From assembly GCA_963850765.1 (NCBI GenBank), contig CAWKMN010000003.1, positions 1,116,001 to 1,180,000 of the forward strand: a DNA stretch of 64,000 nucleotides, given 5' to 3'. The position numbers and the translations under genes were made by a program. The DNA comes from CAWKMN01 sp963850765. Its GTDB lineage: Bacteria > Chloroflexota > Anaerolineae > Aggregatilineales > Aggregatilineaceae. Shown here piece after piece: positions 44,259 to 53,886 of the stretch (its first letter is position 1; each line of letters starts with the position of its first letter). A model generated the notes under the pieces. It worked only from the letters and a program-made list of their open reading frames with translations. It ran no database searches and was not told the DNA's origin.

Positions 44259-45003
44259 ACGTGGTCATTCTTTCGATCACGAGCAGGTGCGAGAGTCCGA
44301 AGATCCGCAGCGGCGTTTTTTCCAGCACATGCAGCCCGCGGCGCATCCAGACGCCGAGACGGGGGAAGCGCCGCACGATGTTATCGTAGCCGCCGAAGAT
44401 GCGCGTGTGGTAGATGATCCGAACCGGCTGATCGTCAAACAGGCGGCGCACGCCGCGCGCGGTGTAGGTGCGGACATGCGGGGCCAGCCGGTTGCGCCAG
44501 CGATCCGGCAGGTAGTTGATCAGAGGCGTGTTGCCGAAGTGGTATTCGCCTTTCCAGAAGTGCCCGTGCTGCTCGACCGGATACCAGCGGTTCGGGCAGA
44601 ACAGCACGATCCGCCCGCCCGGCTTGAGCGTCCGCACCATCTCGGCCGCGGCCAGCCGGTCATCGGCCACGTGTTCAATCACCTCATTCGACAGAATGGT
44701 GTCAAACAGGCCGCTGCGGTAGGGCAGCGCTTCCGCCGCCGCGACCAGCGCATGCGGTGCATCGACCTGCGCCTCCCTGACGCGCGCCCATTCCACGTCG
44801 AACGCTTCCACCGAGGGCGAAAACCGGCGGCGAATCTGGCTGCTGTAGGCACCCACCCCGCAGCCCGCCTCCAGAAAGATCGCGTCGCGCAGCCGGGCCC
44901 ATTTTTCGATCATGATCAGGCGGCGTTCCTGCCCGGATCGCCAGACATAACTCGGCTCGCCGCGCGCCGCCGCCAGTTCAGAAGGTGCATGCACGCCCAT
45001 CAT
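44239..45003 (-). CDS. SAM-dependent class I methyltransferase
   Basis: The 254-residue protein begins MMGVHAPSELAAARGEP. It has the SAM-binding glycine loop IFLEAGCGVGAYSSQIRRRF, the acidic VEAFDVEWARV, DTILSNEVIEHVADDRLAAA and LKPGGRIVLFCPNRW. The C-terminal part has WRNRLAPHVRTYTARGVRRL. Methyl acceptors of this Methyltransf_11 type vary; the PNRW and YPVEQHG motifs recall glycan or lipid methyltransferases. Its ATG overlaps the GNAT stop by four bases (ATGA) once a one-base insertion at about 45038 is removed. Confidence 0.82.
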   Translation of the reverse strand: MMGVHAPSELAAARGEPSYVWRSGQERRLIMIEKWARLRDAIFLEAGCGVGAYSSQIRRRFSPSVEAFDVEWARVREAQVDAPHALVAAAEALPYRSGLFDTILSNEVIEHVADDRLAAAEMVRTLKPGGRIVLFCPNRWYPVEQHGHFWKGEYHFGNTPLINYLPDRWRNRLAPHVRTYTARGVRRLFDDQPVRIIYHTRIFGGYDNIVRRFPRLGVWMRRGLHVLEKTPLRIFGLSHLLVIERMTTSSQSDR

Positions 45004-46096
45004 ACCTCGTCCCGGATGCGTGACATCAGATAAACATCCTATGTAGCGCCCGTCGCGGAACGCGTAGTCGCGCAGGGTGCCTTCGATCTCGAAGCCGAAC
45101 TTCCGGTACAACGCTACACCGGCGGCATTATCGGTAAAGACGGTGAGCTCGATCCGGCTGATCGCCAGCCAATTCTCGGCCAGATCAATCGCCGCCTCCA
45201 TTAGCGCGGTGCCGACGCCGCGCCCCTGGTAATCGCCGTGGACCATCATCCCCAGGCCAGCCATGTGCGCGCGCCGCCCCGACTCAAGATGCAGGCCCAA
45301 CTGCCCCACCACCCGATCCTTGACGACGGCGGCGAGCATACGCAGGTTCTTCGGCACGTTTTCGAAGCGGTCACGGACGGCGTCGCGCGACAGGTAAGGC
45401 AGTTGCAGCGTGTAATAGACGACATTGGCGCTGCTATGGATCGCGGCAACGTCCTCCCAATCGTCAATTTCGATTCCCCGGATCGTAATCACCAGCCTGC
45501 CGTTTTTGGCATCCCGGATCGGCGGCTGGGGCGGCGCTTCAGGCGCGATCTCCTCATCAGCGGGTACCGAAGGGGCGGGACGGTGCAGGCGCGTCAGCAG
45601 CCGCGCATCCCGGCAAGCACCGTCGCGCAGCGCATAGCGCCGCAGCGCCGCTTCCTGCTCAAAACCAAACCGCTGGTAGAAGGAAGCCGCCGCTTCATCA
45701 TCGTCAAACAACGATCACCTCAATCCGCCGCAGTCCCAACCAGTGATCGGCCAGATCCAGGACGGCGTCCATAAGTGAGGTCTGCGCACTGCGATAGTCG
45801 GGATGGACAGCCAGAAGCAGGCGGGCCACGAATTTCTGGCGCGGCGACCGGGGGTGTCTGAGCCAGGCGGCCCCGATAATGCGCTTGCGTCCGCTCGGCT
45901 GTCCCACTTCAGCCACCAACATCTGCGTGTTGGACCCGGCCCCGCCGCTGATCCGATCCTGGAAGCCTTCTTCGGGCAAATACGGCAGAATATCGACGAT
46001 GTCGCGCAGGATCTGCGGCTCGTTCAGCAGCAGGTACAGGTATTCCCAGTCGTCGCTCTGCTGGCCACGTATGGTGACAGTAGGGGAATCGCGCAT
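45000..46096 (-). CDS. Tandem GNAT-domain protein, two frameshifts
   Basis: Corrected, this is about 365 residues with two GNAT acetyltransferase domains. The first (46096 to about 45660) has LLAVHPDYRSAQTSLMDAVLD, which lacks the Q/R-x-x-G-x-G/A acetyl-CoA loop, so it may be inactive. After a Pro-rich linker, the second has MMVHGDYQGRGVGTALMEAA, the canonical loop, then VALYRKFGFEIEGTLRDYAF. Frameshift 1 is near 45710 (GTTGTTTGAC for GTGTTTGAC). Frameshift 2 is near 45038 (ATAGGATG for ATAGATG); correcting it gives the expected ending DGRYIDVYLMSRIRDEV and a stop at 45000. Protein or small-molecule target unknown. Confidence 0.75.
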
Positions 46097-46164
46097 TCAC
46101 GCCTCTCCGCTGGTAGGGTATGATCCGGCCACTAGCTTACCCCGACGGGCGGGTTCCGCCAACC

Positions 46165-46193
46165 TTGCCGCAGACCAGCGGCTCGGCTATAAT
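46165..46193 (+). promoter_or_regulatory. Promoter for the GT2/GT39 genes
   Basis: TTGCCG (46165-46170), 17 bases and TATAAT (46188-46193) lie 36 bases before the GTG start at 46229. Confidence 0.6.
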
Positions 46194-46228
46194 CCCGCCG
46201 CACTTCGCACACGACGAGGGGAACCAAC

Positions 46229-46918
<690 letters not shown>

Positions 46919-46928
46919 GCGGATCGGC

Positions 46929-48386
46929 GTGGCTGACCCTGCTTCTGCTGGACAATCTCATCGGGCGTCGGTCTTTGGGCCGGCGCTTGTGATTCTGATC
47001 GGGATGGCGTTCCGGCTGGTCATGCTCGGCCAGGACGTCCGCTTTCACCCCGACGAGGCGCTGTTCGCGGCACAGGCACGGCTGGTCCACCAGGATCCGC
47101 TGCTGCGCGATACGGATCTGGACAAGCCCCCGCTGACGCTGTACATGACGGCGATCTCGTTTGCCATGCTCGGCCCTACCGAGTTCGCGGCGCGCCTGCC
47201 GAATGTCCTGGCAAGCGGCCTGACGGTCGCGGTGCTCTATGCGCTGGTCTGGGCGCTGTACCGGGATCGAATAGCGGCCCTGCTGGCCGCCCTGCTGATC
47301 GCGCTCTCCCCCTACGATCTCGCTTTTGCCGCGACAGCGTTCACCGACGTTCAGGCGACGCTGTGGGTGATGCTCGCCGTGCTGCTGGCCGCGCGCGATC
47401 GCTGGCTGTGGGCCGGAGCCGCCGCCGCGCTCGCCTTTGCCGCCAAGTCAAACGCGCTGATCATGCTCCCGCTGATTATCGCGCTGGGGCTTGCCCGGAA
47501 CGCCCGGAGCGGATGGCGCATGCGCGATGTTCTGTCGCGGCTGGGGCAGATGGCGTGGCCGCTGGTCGTGGGGATCGTGCTGCTGGTCCTGTGGGATGCC
47601 GCGCGCGCGCCGCGCAGCTTTTTTGAGGCGGGATATACTCGCTTTAACCCGGGGCGTCTGATCCGCTCGGACGAGCTCGGGCCGCGTCTCGACCAGTGGG
47701 CGCACTGGCTCAACTTCGTCACCGGATCGCGGGCGCTTAACGCGGCGCTGCTGATCGTCGTACCCGGCTGGCTGGTCAGGGGAATCCGCTCACGCGCAAG
47801 GACCGCCGCGATCGACTGGCTGATCGGCGGGTTCGCGCTGGCATTCGGCGCGTGGCACTGGCTGATCGCGTTCAATACCTACGATCGTTACCTGCATCCG
47901 CTGGTGCCCTTTCTGGCGCTGCTGGCCGCGCGCGCGCTGATCGGGCTGTGGCGCGGACTCGGCGCACGCCCGGATCTGCTGGTCGCGCTCCTGCTGATCA
48001 TCGGGGTTGCCATATTCCCCGCGACGGTCGAAACGCTGCGCGGGCAGGCCGCGCTTGGCGGGGATCAGGGCCAGCACACGGGGATCGAAACGCTGGCGGA
48101 TTATATGAACGCTCATCTGCGTGGCGAGGTGATCTACGATCACTGGCTGGGCTGGGAACTGGCCTACTATCTGGGCGAGTCGCCGCACGTGCGCCTGCTC
48201 TATTCCGCGCAGCCCGAAGCTCTGGCCGGCGATATGGCGCAGCAACGCCACCCGCGCTACTTCGCCGCGCCCTCGCCTCAACACGCCGCGCCCTGGCTGG
48301 ACGCGCTTCAACGCGCCGGCATCGACGTATCCGTTGTCTACGAGGACACCCTCCATCACTTTGTGATCTACCGGCTCACCGCCTGA
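46929..48386 (+). CDS. ArnT/PMT-like membrane glycosyltransferase (GT39-like)
   Basis: The 485-residue protein has about twelve hydrophobic segments and the GT-C signature near the N-terminus: VRFHPDEALFAAQARLVHQD (acidic loop), then DTDLDKPPLTLYMTAISFAM. The membrane part uses a polyprenyl-phosphate sugar donor. The neighbouring GT2 gene ten bases upstream is the likely source of that donor. The C-terminus is a periplasmic domain. GTG start. The acceptor (protein or glycolipid) cannot be inferred. Confidence 0.85.
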   Translation: MADPASAGQSHRASVFGPALVILIGMAFRLVMLGQDVRFHPDEALFAAQARLVHQDPLLRDTDLDKPPLTLYMTAISFAMLGPTEFAARLPNVLASGLTVAVLYALVWALYRDRIAALLAALLIALSPYDLAFAATAFTDVQATLWVMLAVLLAARDRWLWAGAAAALAFAAKSNALIMLPLIIALGLARNARSGWRMRDVLSRLGQMAWPLVVGIVLLVLWDAARAPRSFFEAGYTRFNPGRLIRSDELGPRLDQWAHWLNFVTGSRALNAALLIVVPGWLVRGIRSRARTAAIDWLIGGFALAFGAWHWLIAFNTYDRYLHPLVPFLALLAARALIGLWRGLGARPDLLVALLLIIGVAIFPATVETLRGQAALGGDQGQHTGIETLADYMNAHLRGEVIYDHWLGWELAYYLGESPHVRLLYSAQPEALAGDMAQQRHPRYFAAPSPQHAAPWLDALQRAGIDVSVVYEDTLHHFVIYRLTA

Positions 48387-48463
48387 CTATTCCCGGTTTT
48401 TCGATAGGCAGCACCGATCAAAGCGCTGTATATTCTGGGGTGTATGGAAGGAGAGCCACAGTC

Positions 48464-49933
48464 ATGAATTCAGCCAGCCCGGCTTTACCCATCAGCATCG
48501 TCATTTTTGGCGCGTCGGGCGATCTTACGGCGCGCAAACTCATTCCCGCCCTGTTCAGTCTGTGCTGCAAAGATCGCCTGCCGGAGAATCTCCAGATTGT
48601 GGGCGTATCCCGCAGCACGTACAGCCATGATGAGTTCCGCGATCACCTGCGCGAGGGGATGCAGAAGCTCGCCCCCAAGTTATACGACCCGGAGCACTGG
48701 GACTCGTTCGCGCAGCGGATCTGGTATCAGCAGGGCGACTCGACGGTGAGCGAGGATTACGCCGCGCTGGATAGCTTCCTGGGCGGTATCGAAAAAGGTC
48801 CGGCCAACCGGCTCTACTACCTCTCGATCGCGCCGCAGCTTTATGCGCCCACCGTCGAGCACCTGGGCGAGTTGGGCATGTCGCACGACGCGCAGGGCTG
48901 GCGGCGGATCGTGGTCGAAAAGCCGTTTGGGCACGATCTGGAGTCGGCGCAGGAACTGAACCGGATCATTCATCACGCCTTTGATGAGAACCAGGTCTAC
49001 CGCATCGATCACTACCTGGGTAAAGAGACCGCCCAGAATATCCTGTTCTTCCGCTTCGCCAACACCATTTTCGAGCCGGTCTGGAGCCGGAACTACGTCG
49101 ATAACGTGCAGATCACGGTCTCCGAAACGGTGGACGTGGGCCACCGCGCCGGCTATTACGATCAGGCGGGTGTGGTGCGGGATATGTTCCAAAATCACCT
49201 GCTGCAACTGCTTGCCCTGATCGCGATGGAGCCGCCCGCGTCGTTTAACGCCGATGCCCTGCGTAACGAGAAAGTCAAGGTGCTCAGCTCGATCCGGCCC
49301 ATCACGCCCGACAACAGCTTCCGGGCGCAGTATATCGGCTATCTCGACTGTGAAGATGTCGCGCCGTCCTCGAAGACGGCCACGTATGCCGCCCTGAAAC
49401 TGTTTGTCGACAACTGGCGCTGGCAGGGCATCCCGTTTTATCTGCGCTCCGGCAAGGCGCTGTCCACGCAGGTGAGCGAAATCGTCGTGGAATTCAAATG
49501 CCCGCCGCACATGATGTTTGGCGTAATGACCGACGAATGTTTTCCGCCCAATATTCTGTCGCTGCGCATCCAGCCCGACGAAGGCATCCACCTGAAATTC
49601 GAGGCCAAGGTTCCCGGCTCGTATCAGGAAACGTGCCCCGTCGATATGGATTTCCATTACAGCTCCACGTTTGGCGACAACTCGCTGCCCGAGGCCTACG
49701 AGCGGCTGCTGCTCGATGCGCTCAACGGCGATGCCTCGCTGTTCACGCGCAGTGATGAGATCGAAGCCGCCTGGCGGTTGATCGATCCGGTGTTGCAGCA
49801 CTGGGAAAAAACCGGCGAGCCGCCGCTCAGCTATTACCTGCGTGGCAGCGCCGGCCCGGCGGACGCGGATCGATTTATCGAGCGGGATGGGCGCGTATGG
49901 CGGCAGGAATACGAGCACTTGCATGGACAATAG
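48464..49933 (+). CDS. zwf: Glucose-6-phosphate dehydrogenase
   Basis: The 489-residue enzyme oxidises glucose-6-phosphate to 6-phosphogluconolactone with NADP. The N-terminal coenzyme fingerprint is IVIFGASGDLTARKLIPALF. The active site reads YRIDHYLGKETAQNILFFRF. GKALSTQVSEIVVEFK is also conserved. ATG at 48464 has AAGGAGAG upstream; a longer frame to 47852 is a shadow of the previous gene. A TATATT (48429-48434) is a candidate -10 box. It overlaps pgl by 11 bases, so the two oxidative pentose phosphate steps are coupled. Confidence 0.96.
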   Translation: MNSASPALPISIVIFGASGDLTARKLIPALFSLCCKDRLPENLQIVGVSRSTYSHDEFRDHLREGMQKLAPKLYDPEHWDSFAQRIWYQQGDSTVSEDYAALDSFLGGIEKGPANRLYYLSIAPQLYAPTVEHLGELGMSHDAQGWRRIVVEKPFGHDLESAQELNRIIHHAFDENQVYRIDHYLGKETAQNILFFRFANTIFEPVWSRNYVDNVQITVSETVDVGHRAGYYDQAGVVRDMFQNHLLQLLALIAMEPPASFNADALRNEKVKVLSSIRPITPDNSFRAQYIGYLDCEDVAPSSKTATYAALKLFVDNWRWQGIPFYLRSGKALSTQVSEIVVEFKCPPHMMFGVMTDECFPPNILSLRIQPDEGIHLKFEAKVPGSYQETCPVDMDFHYSSTFGDNSLPEAYERLLLDALNGDASLFTRSDEIEAAWRLIDPVLQHWEKTGEPPLSYYLRGSAGPADADRFIERDGRVWRQEYEHLHGQ

Positions 49934-50654
49934 CGAGATCGACGTGTACCCGGATCCAGACCGTCTGGCCGATGCCGCCGCCGCGCGGATCATCGCATTG
50001 GCCGCCGGCGCGATCGCGGCGCACCGGCATTTCAGCATCGGCTTGAGTGGTGGATCAACACCACGTCTGCTCTTTAAGCGGCTGGCCGCCGAGCCCGCCC
50101 GGATCGACTGGGCTCACGTCCATATCTTCTGGGGGGACGAGCGCCATGTCCCGCCCGATCACCCGGACAGCAATTATCGCTTGGCGCGCGAGACCCTGCT
50201 GGATCATGTCCCGGTGCCCGCCGAGAACATTTACCGCGTGCGCACCGAAACGGAACCCGAACAGGCCGCCGCCGAATATGAGCAGATTTTGCGGATGTTC
50301 TTCGCGGAAGAGCGCCCGCCGCAGCCGCGTTTTGACGTGCTGCTGCAAGGTCTGGGCGACGATGGGCATACCGCATCCCTGTTCCCTGATACACACGCCC
50401 TGCACGAACGGACTCGCTGGGTGCTGGAAAATTACGTCCCTCGGCTGTCAAGCTGGCGCATTACGCTGACGGCCCCGGCCATTAACGCGGCGGCGCACGT
50501 CATCTTTCTGGTATCTGGCGCGAGTAAGGCCGACGCGCTCCATGCGGTGCTGCGAGGACCTTACCAGCCGCAGCTTTATCCGGCGCAGCTTGTGAGCCAG
50601 GTCAATGGCCAACTGCTCTGGATGGTGGATCGGGCCGCCGCCGCCCGGCTGTGA
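49923..50654 (+). CDS. pgl: 6-phosphogluconolactonase (DevB type)
   Basis: The 243-residue enzyme hydrolyses 6-phosphogluconolactone. It has FSIGLSGGSTPRLLFKRLA, WAHVHIFWGDERHVPPDHPD and SNYRLARETLLDHVPVPAEN, then GLGDDGHTASLFPDT, all DevB/SOL features. The ATG lies inside the end of zwf (11-base overlap). Start chosen as the first ATG compatible with family length. Confidence 0.93.
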   Translation: MDNSEIDVYPDPDRLADAAAARIIALAAGAIAAHRHFSIGLSGGSTPRLLFKRLAAEPARIDWAHVHIFWGDERHVPPDHPDSNYRLARETLLDHVPVPAENIYRVRTETEPEQAAAEYEQILRMFFAEERPPQPRFDVLLQGLGDDGHTASLFPDTHALHERTRWVLENYVPRLSSWRITLTAPAINAAAHVIFLVSGASKADALHAVLRGPYQPQLYPAQLVSQVNGQLLWMVDRAAAARL

Positions 50655-50749
50655 GGCGCGAATCGGTTGCAGAATAGGCCGTTCAGAACTAAACTACCGT
50701 CTGTAGGTCCGACGTTTATGTAAGGATGATATTGAGGAGAATGTCCGCC

Positions 50750-52294
50750 ATGTTAAAAAACAAACATTGGGTTGTGCTGATCCTGCTGGCGCTGCTGGCC
50801 ACAACCTTCATGCCGGCGTCTGCTGCCGGCCCCGTTTACCCCGATCTGCCCGACCTGGGTGGGCAGGAACTCCGAATCGCCGTCGAAAACCTGTATACCC
50901 CCTTCCAGTTTGAGAACCCATCCACGGGTGAAGTGATGGGCTATGAGTACGACATGGTGGCGGAGATCTGCGCGCGGCTCAACTGCACGCCGGTGTACGA
51001 GTACATCAGTTGGGACGCGATGATCACGTCGGTGGGCGAAGGTCAGTTCGACCTGGGCATGACCGGCATCAGCATCCTCGACGAGCGCAAGGAAGTGGTG
51101 GACTTCAGCGACCCGTACATCAACCTGCAGCAGTTCCTGCTGGTGCGGGCCGATGAGGACCGCTTCACCACCATCGACGAATTTGTAGCCGACGAGAGCC
51201 TGAAGCTGGGCGTGCAGAACGGCACATCCGGCTACTTTGTGACGCTCGGCTACCTCCCCGAGGACAGCGACCGGCGGGTGGTCTACAACGAGTTCGGCGC
51301 GCTGGTCCAGGCGCTGATTGTGGGCGACGTGGACACCATCCCGGTGGATGCGGCGTCGGCGCGCGGCTTTATCAGCACCACCGGCGGCGCGGTCAAGACG
51401 ACCGGCGATGCCATCTCCGACGACGAGATGGGCTTCATCTTCCCCAAGGGCAGCGAGCTCGTCGCGTCGATGAACGCCGCCATCGCCAGCATGCAGCAGG
51501 ACGGCTTCCTCGACTATCTCATGACCAAGTGGTTCTTTAATTACGAACCCTCGACGGGCGAACTCTACGCCAGTCTGCCGGATCTGGGTGGACAGGAGAT
51601 TGTGGTCGCGGTTGAAAACCTGTATCTGCCGTTCCAGTTCGAAGAGGCGACGACCGGCGAGATCATGGGCTACGAGTACGACATGGTGGCGGAGATCTGC
51701 GCGCGGCTCAACTGCACGCCGGTGTACGAGTACATCAGTTGGGACGCGATGATCACGTCGGTGGGCGAAGGCCAGTTCGACCTGGGCATGACCGGCATCA
51801 GCATCCTCGACGAGCGCAAGGAAGTGGTGGACTTCAGCGACCCGTACATCAACCTGCAGCAGTTCCTGCTGGTGCGGGCCGATGAGGACCGCTTCACCAC
51901 CATCGACGAATTTGTAGCCGACGAGAGCCTGAAGCTGGGCGTGCAGAACGGCACATCCGGCTACTTTGTGACGCTCGGCTACCTCCCCGAGGACAGCGAC
52001 CGGCGGGTGGTCTACAACGAGTTCGGCGCGCTGGTCCAGGCGCTGATTGTGGGCGACGTGGACACCATCCCGGTGGATGCGGCGTCGGCGCGCGGCTTTA
52101 TCAGCACCACCGGCGGCGCGGTCAAGACGACCGGTGACGCCATCTCCGACGACGAGATGGGCTTCATCTTCCCCAAGGGCAGCGAGCTCGTCGCGTCGAT
52201 GAACGCCGCCATCGCCAGCATGCAGCAGGATGGCTTCCTCGACTATCTCATGACTAAGTGGTTCTTTAATTACCAGCCCGCGCCGGAAGGCTAG
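50750..52294 (+). CDS. Tandem-duplicated amino acid-type solute-binding protein (SBP_bac_3 x2)
   Basis: The 514-residue exported protein has a signal peptide (MLKNKHWVVLILLALLATTF, ending about SASAAGP) followed by two family 3 substrate-binding domains. Each has LPDLGGQE..VAVENLY.PFQFE, GYEYDMVAEICARLN, then FDLGMTGISILDERKEVVDF and GQLVQAL-like segments. From GYEYDM to the end of the domain the two copies are identical in protein and nearly identical in DNA. The signal peptide start at 50750 has GAGGAG ten bases upstream. No permease or ATPase gene is beside it, so it may act as an orphan receptor or serve a distant ABC transporter. Confidence 0.88.
   Translation: MLKNKHWVVLILLALLATTFMPASAAGPVYPDLPDLGGQELRIAVENLYTPFQFENPSTGEVMGYEYDMVAEICARLNCTPVYEYISWDAMITSVGEGQFDLGMTGISILDERKEVVDFSDPYINLQQFLLVRADEDRFTTIDEFVADESLKLGVQNGTSGYFVTLGYLPEDSDRRVVYNEFGALVQALIVGDVDTIPVDAASARGFISTTGGAVKTTGDAISDDEMGFIFPKGSELVASMNAAIASMQQDGFLDYLMTKWFFNYEPSTGELYASLPDLGGQEIVVAVENLYLPFQFEEATTGEIMGYEYDMVAEICARLNCTPVYEYISWDAMITSVGEGQFDLGMTGISILDERKEVVDFSDPYINLQQFLLVRADEDRFTTIDEFVADESLKLGVQNGTSGYFVTLGYLPEDSDRRVVYNEFGALVQALIVGDVDTIPVDAASARGFISTTGGAVKTTGDAISDDEMGFIFPKGSELVASMNAAIASMQQDGFLDYLMTKWFFNYQPAPEG
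50945..51545 (+). repeat. Direct repeat, first copy (solute-binding domain)
   Basis: About 601 bases match 51674-52274 at an offset of 729 bases (243 codons). By eye I find about five differences, all silent (for example GGT/GGC, GAC/GAT, ACC/ACT). The preceding about 105 bases of each domain are diverged in DNA and somewhat in protein. Confidence 0.9.
51674..52274 (+). repeat. Direct repeat, second copy (solute-binding domain)
   Basis: Partner of 50945-51545, within the same reading frame. Confidence 0.9.
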
Positions 52295-52317
52295 TTTTCC
52301 CACCTCTGACCTCACGC

Positions 52318-52353
52318 CCTGTCCCGTTAGCGAATCCAGCTTGACGGGGCAGG
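52318..52353 (+). terminator. Hairpin after the solute-binding protein gene
   Basis: CCTGTCCCGT pairs with ACGGGGCAGG (one G-U pair). There is no T run, so it is a weak terminator candidate. It overlaps the -35 box of ffh. Confidence 0.4.
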
Positions 52354-52369
52354 GGCTATCCTTTACAAT
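52341..52369 (+). promoter_or_regulatory. Promoter of ffh
   Basis: TTGACG (52341-52346), a 17-base spacer and TACAAT (52364-52369) lie 38 bases before the ffh ATG. Confidence 0.7.
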
Positions 52370-52407
52370 TGCCTGCCGATAAACCAGCTATTCAGGCTAA
52401 GTAAGGT

Positions 52408-53743
52408 ATGTTTCAAAGCCTCAGCGATCGTTTGCAGGATGTATTTGACCAACTGGGCCGCAAGGGGAAACTGACCGAAGCGGATGTGGCGACGGCGATG
52501 CGCGAAGTCCGCATGGCGCTGCTCGAAGCCGATGTCAGCCTGCCCGTTGCCAAAGACTTTATCAACCGTGTTAAAGAACGCGCGATCGGTGCCGAAGTTC
52601 AGAAGAGCCTCAAGCCGTCGCAGCAGGTCATCAAGATCGTTCACGAAGAACTGATGGAGACCCTGGGCCAGCCGGGGCGGCTCAATCTGAGTGGGGCTAC
52701 CCCGCGCGTGATCATGCTGGTCGGCCTGCAAGGCTCCGGTAAGACGACCACCGCGGCCAAGCTCGCGCTCACGCTGCGCCAGGAGGGCCGCCGGCCTTAC
52801 CTCGTGGCGGGCGATACCTACCGGCCCGCGGCGGTCGACCAGTTGGTGACGCTCGCCAAGCAGTTGAATATGCCCATCCACCAGGAAGGCACCTCCGCGC
52901 CGCCGCCGGATATTTGTGTGCGGGGCGTGCAGGCTGCCAAAGCCGCCGATGCGACGGTGGTGATCCTGGACACGGCCGGCCGTTTGCAGATCGACGACGA
53001 CATGATGGCCGAGCTGGAAGCGATCCGCGACCGGACGCAGCCCGCCGAGATCCTGCTGGTGGCCGAACTCGATGACCGGCCAGGAAGCCGTCCGCATTGC
53101 CGACGGCTTTAACAAGCGGGTCGGACTGACCGGCCTGATCCTGACCAAAGTGGACGGTGACGCGCGCGGCGGCGCGGCGATCTCGATGCGCGCTGTGACG
53201 GGCGTGCCGATCAAGTTCCTGACGACGGGTGAAAAAGTCTCGGCGGATACGCTCGAAGTCTTCCACCCGGACCGGCTGGCGTCGCGCATCCTGGGCATGG
53301 GCGATATGCTCACGCTGATCGAAAAGGCGGAGCTGGCGTTCGACGAAGAAGAAGCCGAGCGGCTCCAGCGCAAACTGCTCAAAAACCAGTTTACGCTCGA
53401 AGATTTTCTCAAGCAGCTTCAGCAGGTCAAGCGCATGGGTAGTATCGGGCAGATTCTGGATATGCTGCCCGGCATCGGGCGGCTGCGCCAGCAGTTGGAC
53501 ATCAATAACGAAGACGCGCAGCAGCAGATGAAAAAGGTCGAGGCGATCATCTATTCGATGACGCGCGAAGAACGGCGCAATCCCAAGCTGCTGAATGCCA
53601 ACCGCAAGCGCCGTGTGGCCGCGGGCAGCGGCACATCTGTACAGGACATCAACGCGCTGCTCAAGCAGTTCCGCGAGATGCAGCGTATGATGAAGATGAT
53701 CGGGTCGGGTCATGTCCCGAAGATTCCCGGTCTGTTCAAATAA
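52408..53743 (+). CDS. ffh: Signal recognition particle protein Ffh, frameshifted
   Basis: Ffh is the SRP GTPase that targets membrane proteins to SecYEG. Frame 1 (52408-53112) has the N domain, the P-loop GLQGSGKTTTAAKLA, DTYRPAAVDQL and DTAGRLQIDD. Frame 2 (53072-53743) has MTGQEAVRIADGFNKRVGLT, LTKVDGDARGGAAISM and the methionine-rich M domain (QFREMQRMMKMIGSG). Reading GCCGAACTCGATG (53062-53074) as GCCGACTCGATG joins LLVA-DS-MTGQEAV. The corrected protein is about 445 residues, the normal length. Because ffh is essential, a real knock-out is improbable; this is very likely a one-base error. Confidence 0.93.
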
Positions 53744-53886
53744 GTAACCGGGAGCGCCGCTCCCAATGGGGCGCGTGCTCCGTTCTGTTGCTGCGGCTGG
53801 ATCGGCAGCCTTCCCTGCCTTATCCTCTGGCAGCACGCGGCAGATTTAAACCATTTGCCATCTAGTAAAGAGGAACAGGTACTCCT

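Noticed and set aside
44239..45711. Novel GNAT-methyltransferase fusion enzyme
   Set aside because: The join depends on one inserted G; its removal restores a normal GNAT end and an overlapping methyltransferase start.
47852..48463. N-terminal extension of zwf
   Set aside because: It overlaps the preceding membrane transferase in another frame; ATG 48464 has a good RBS and the family start.
50753..52315. 520-codon minus-strand frame with internal duplication
   Set aside because: The duplication mirrors the tandem solute-binding domains on the plus strand; the minus frame has no known motif or start signal.
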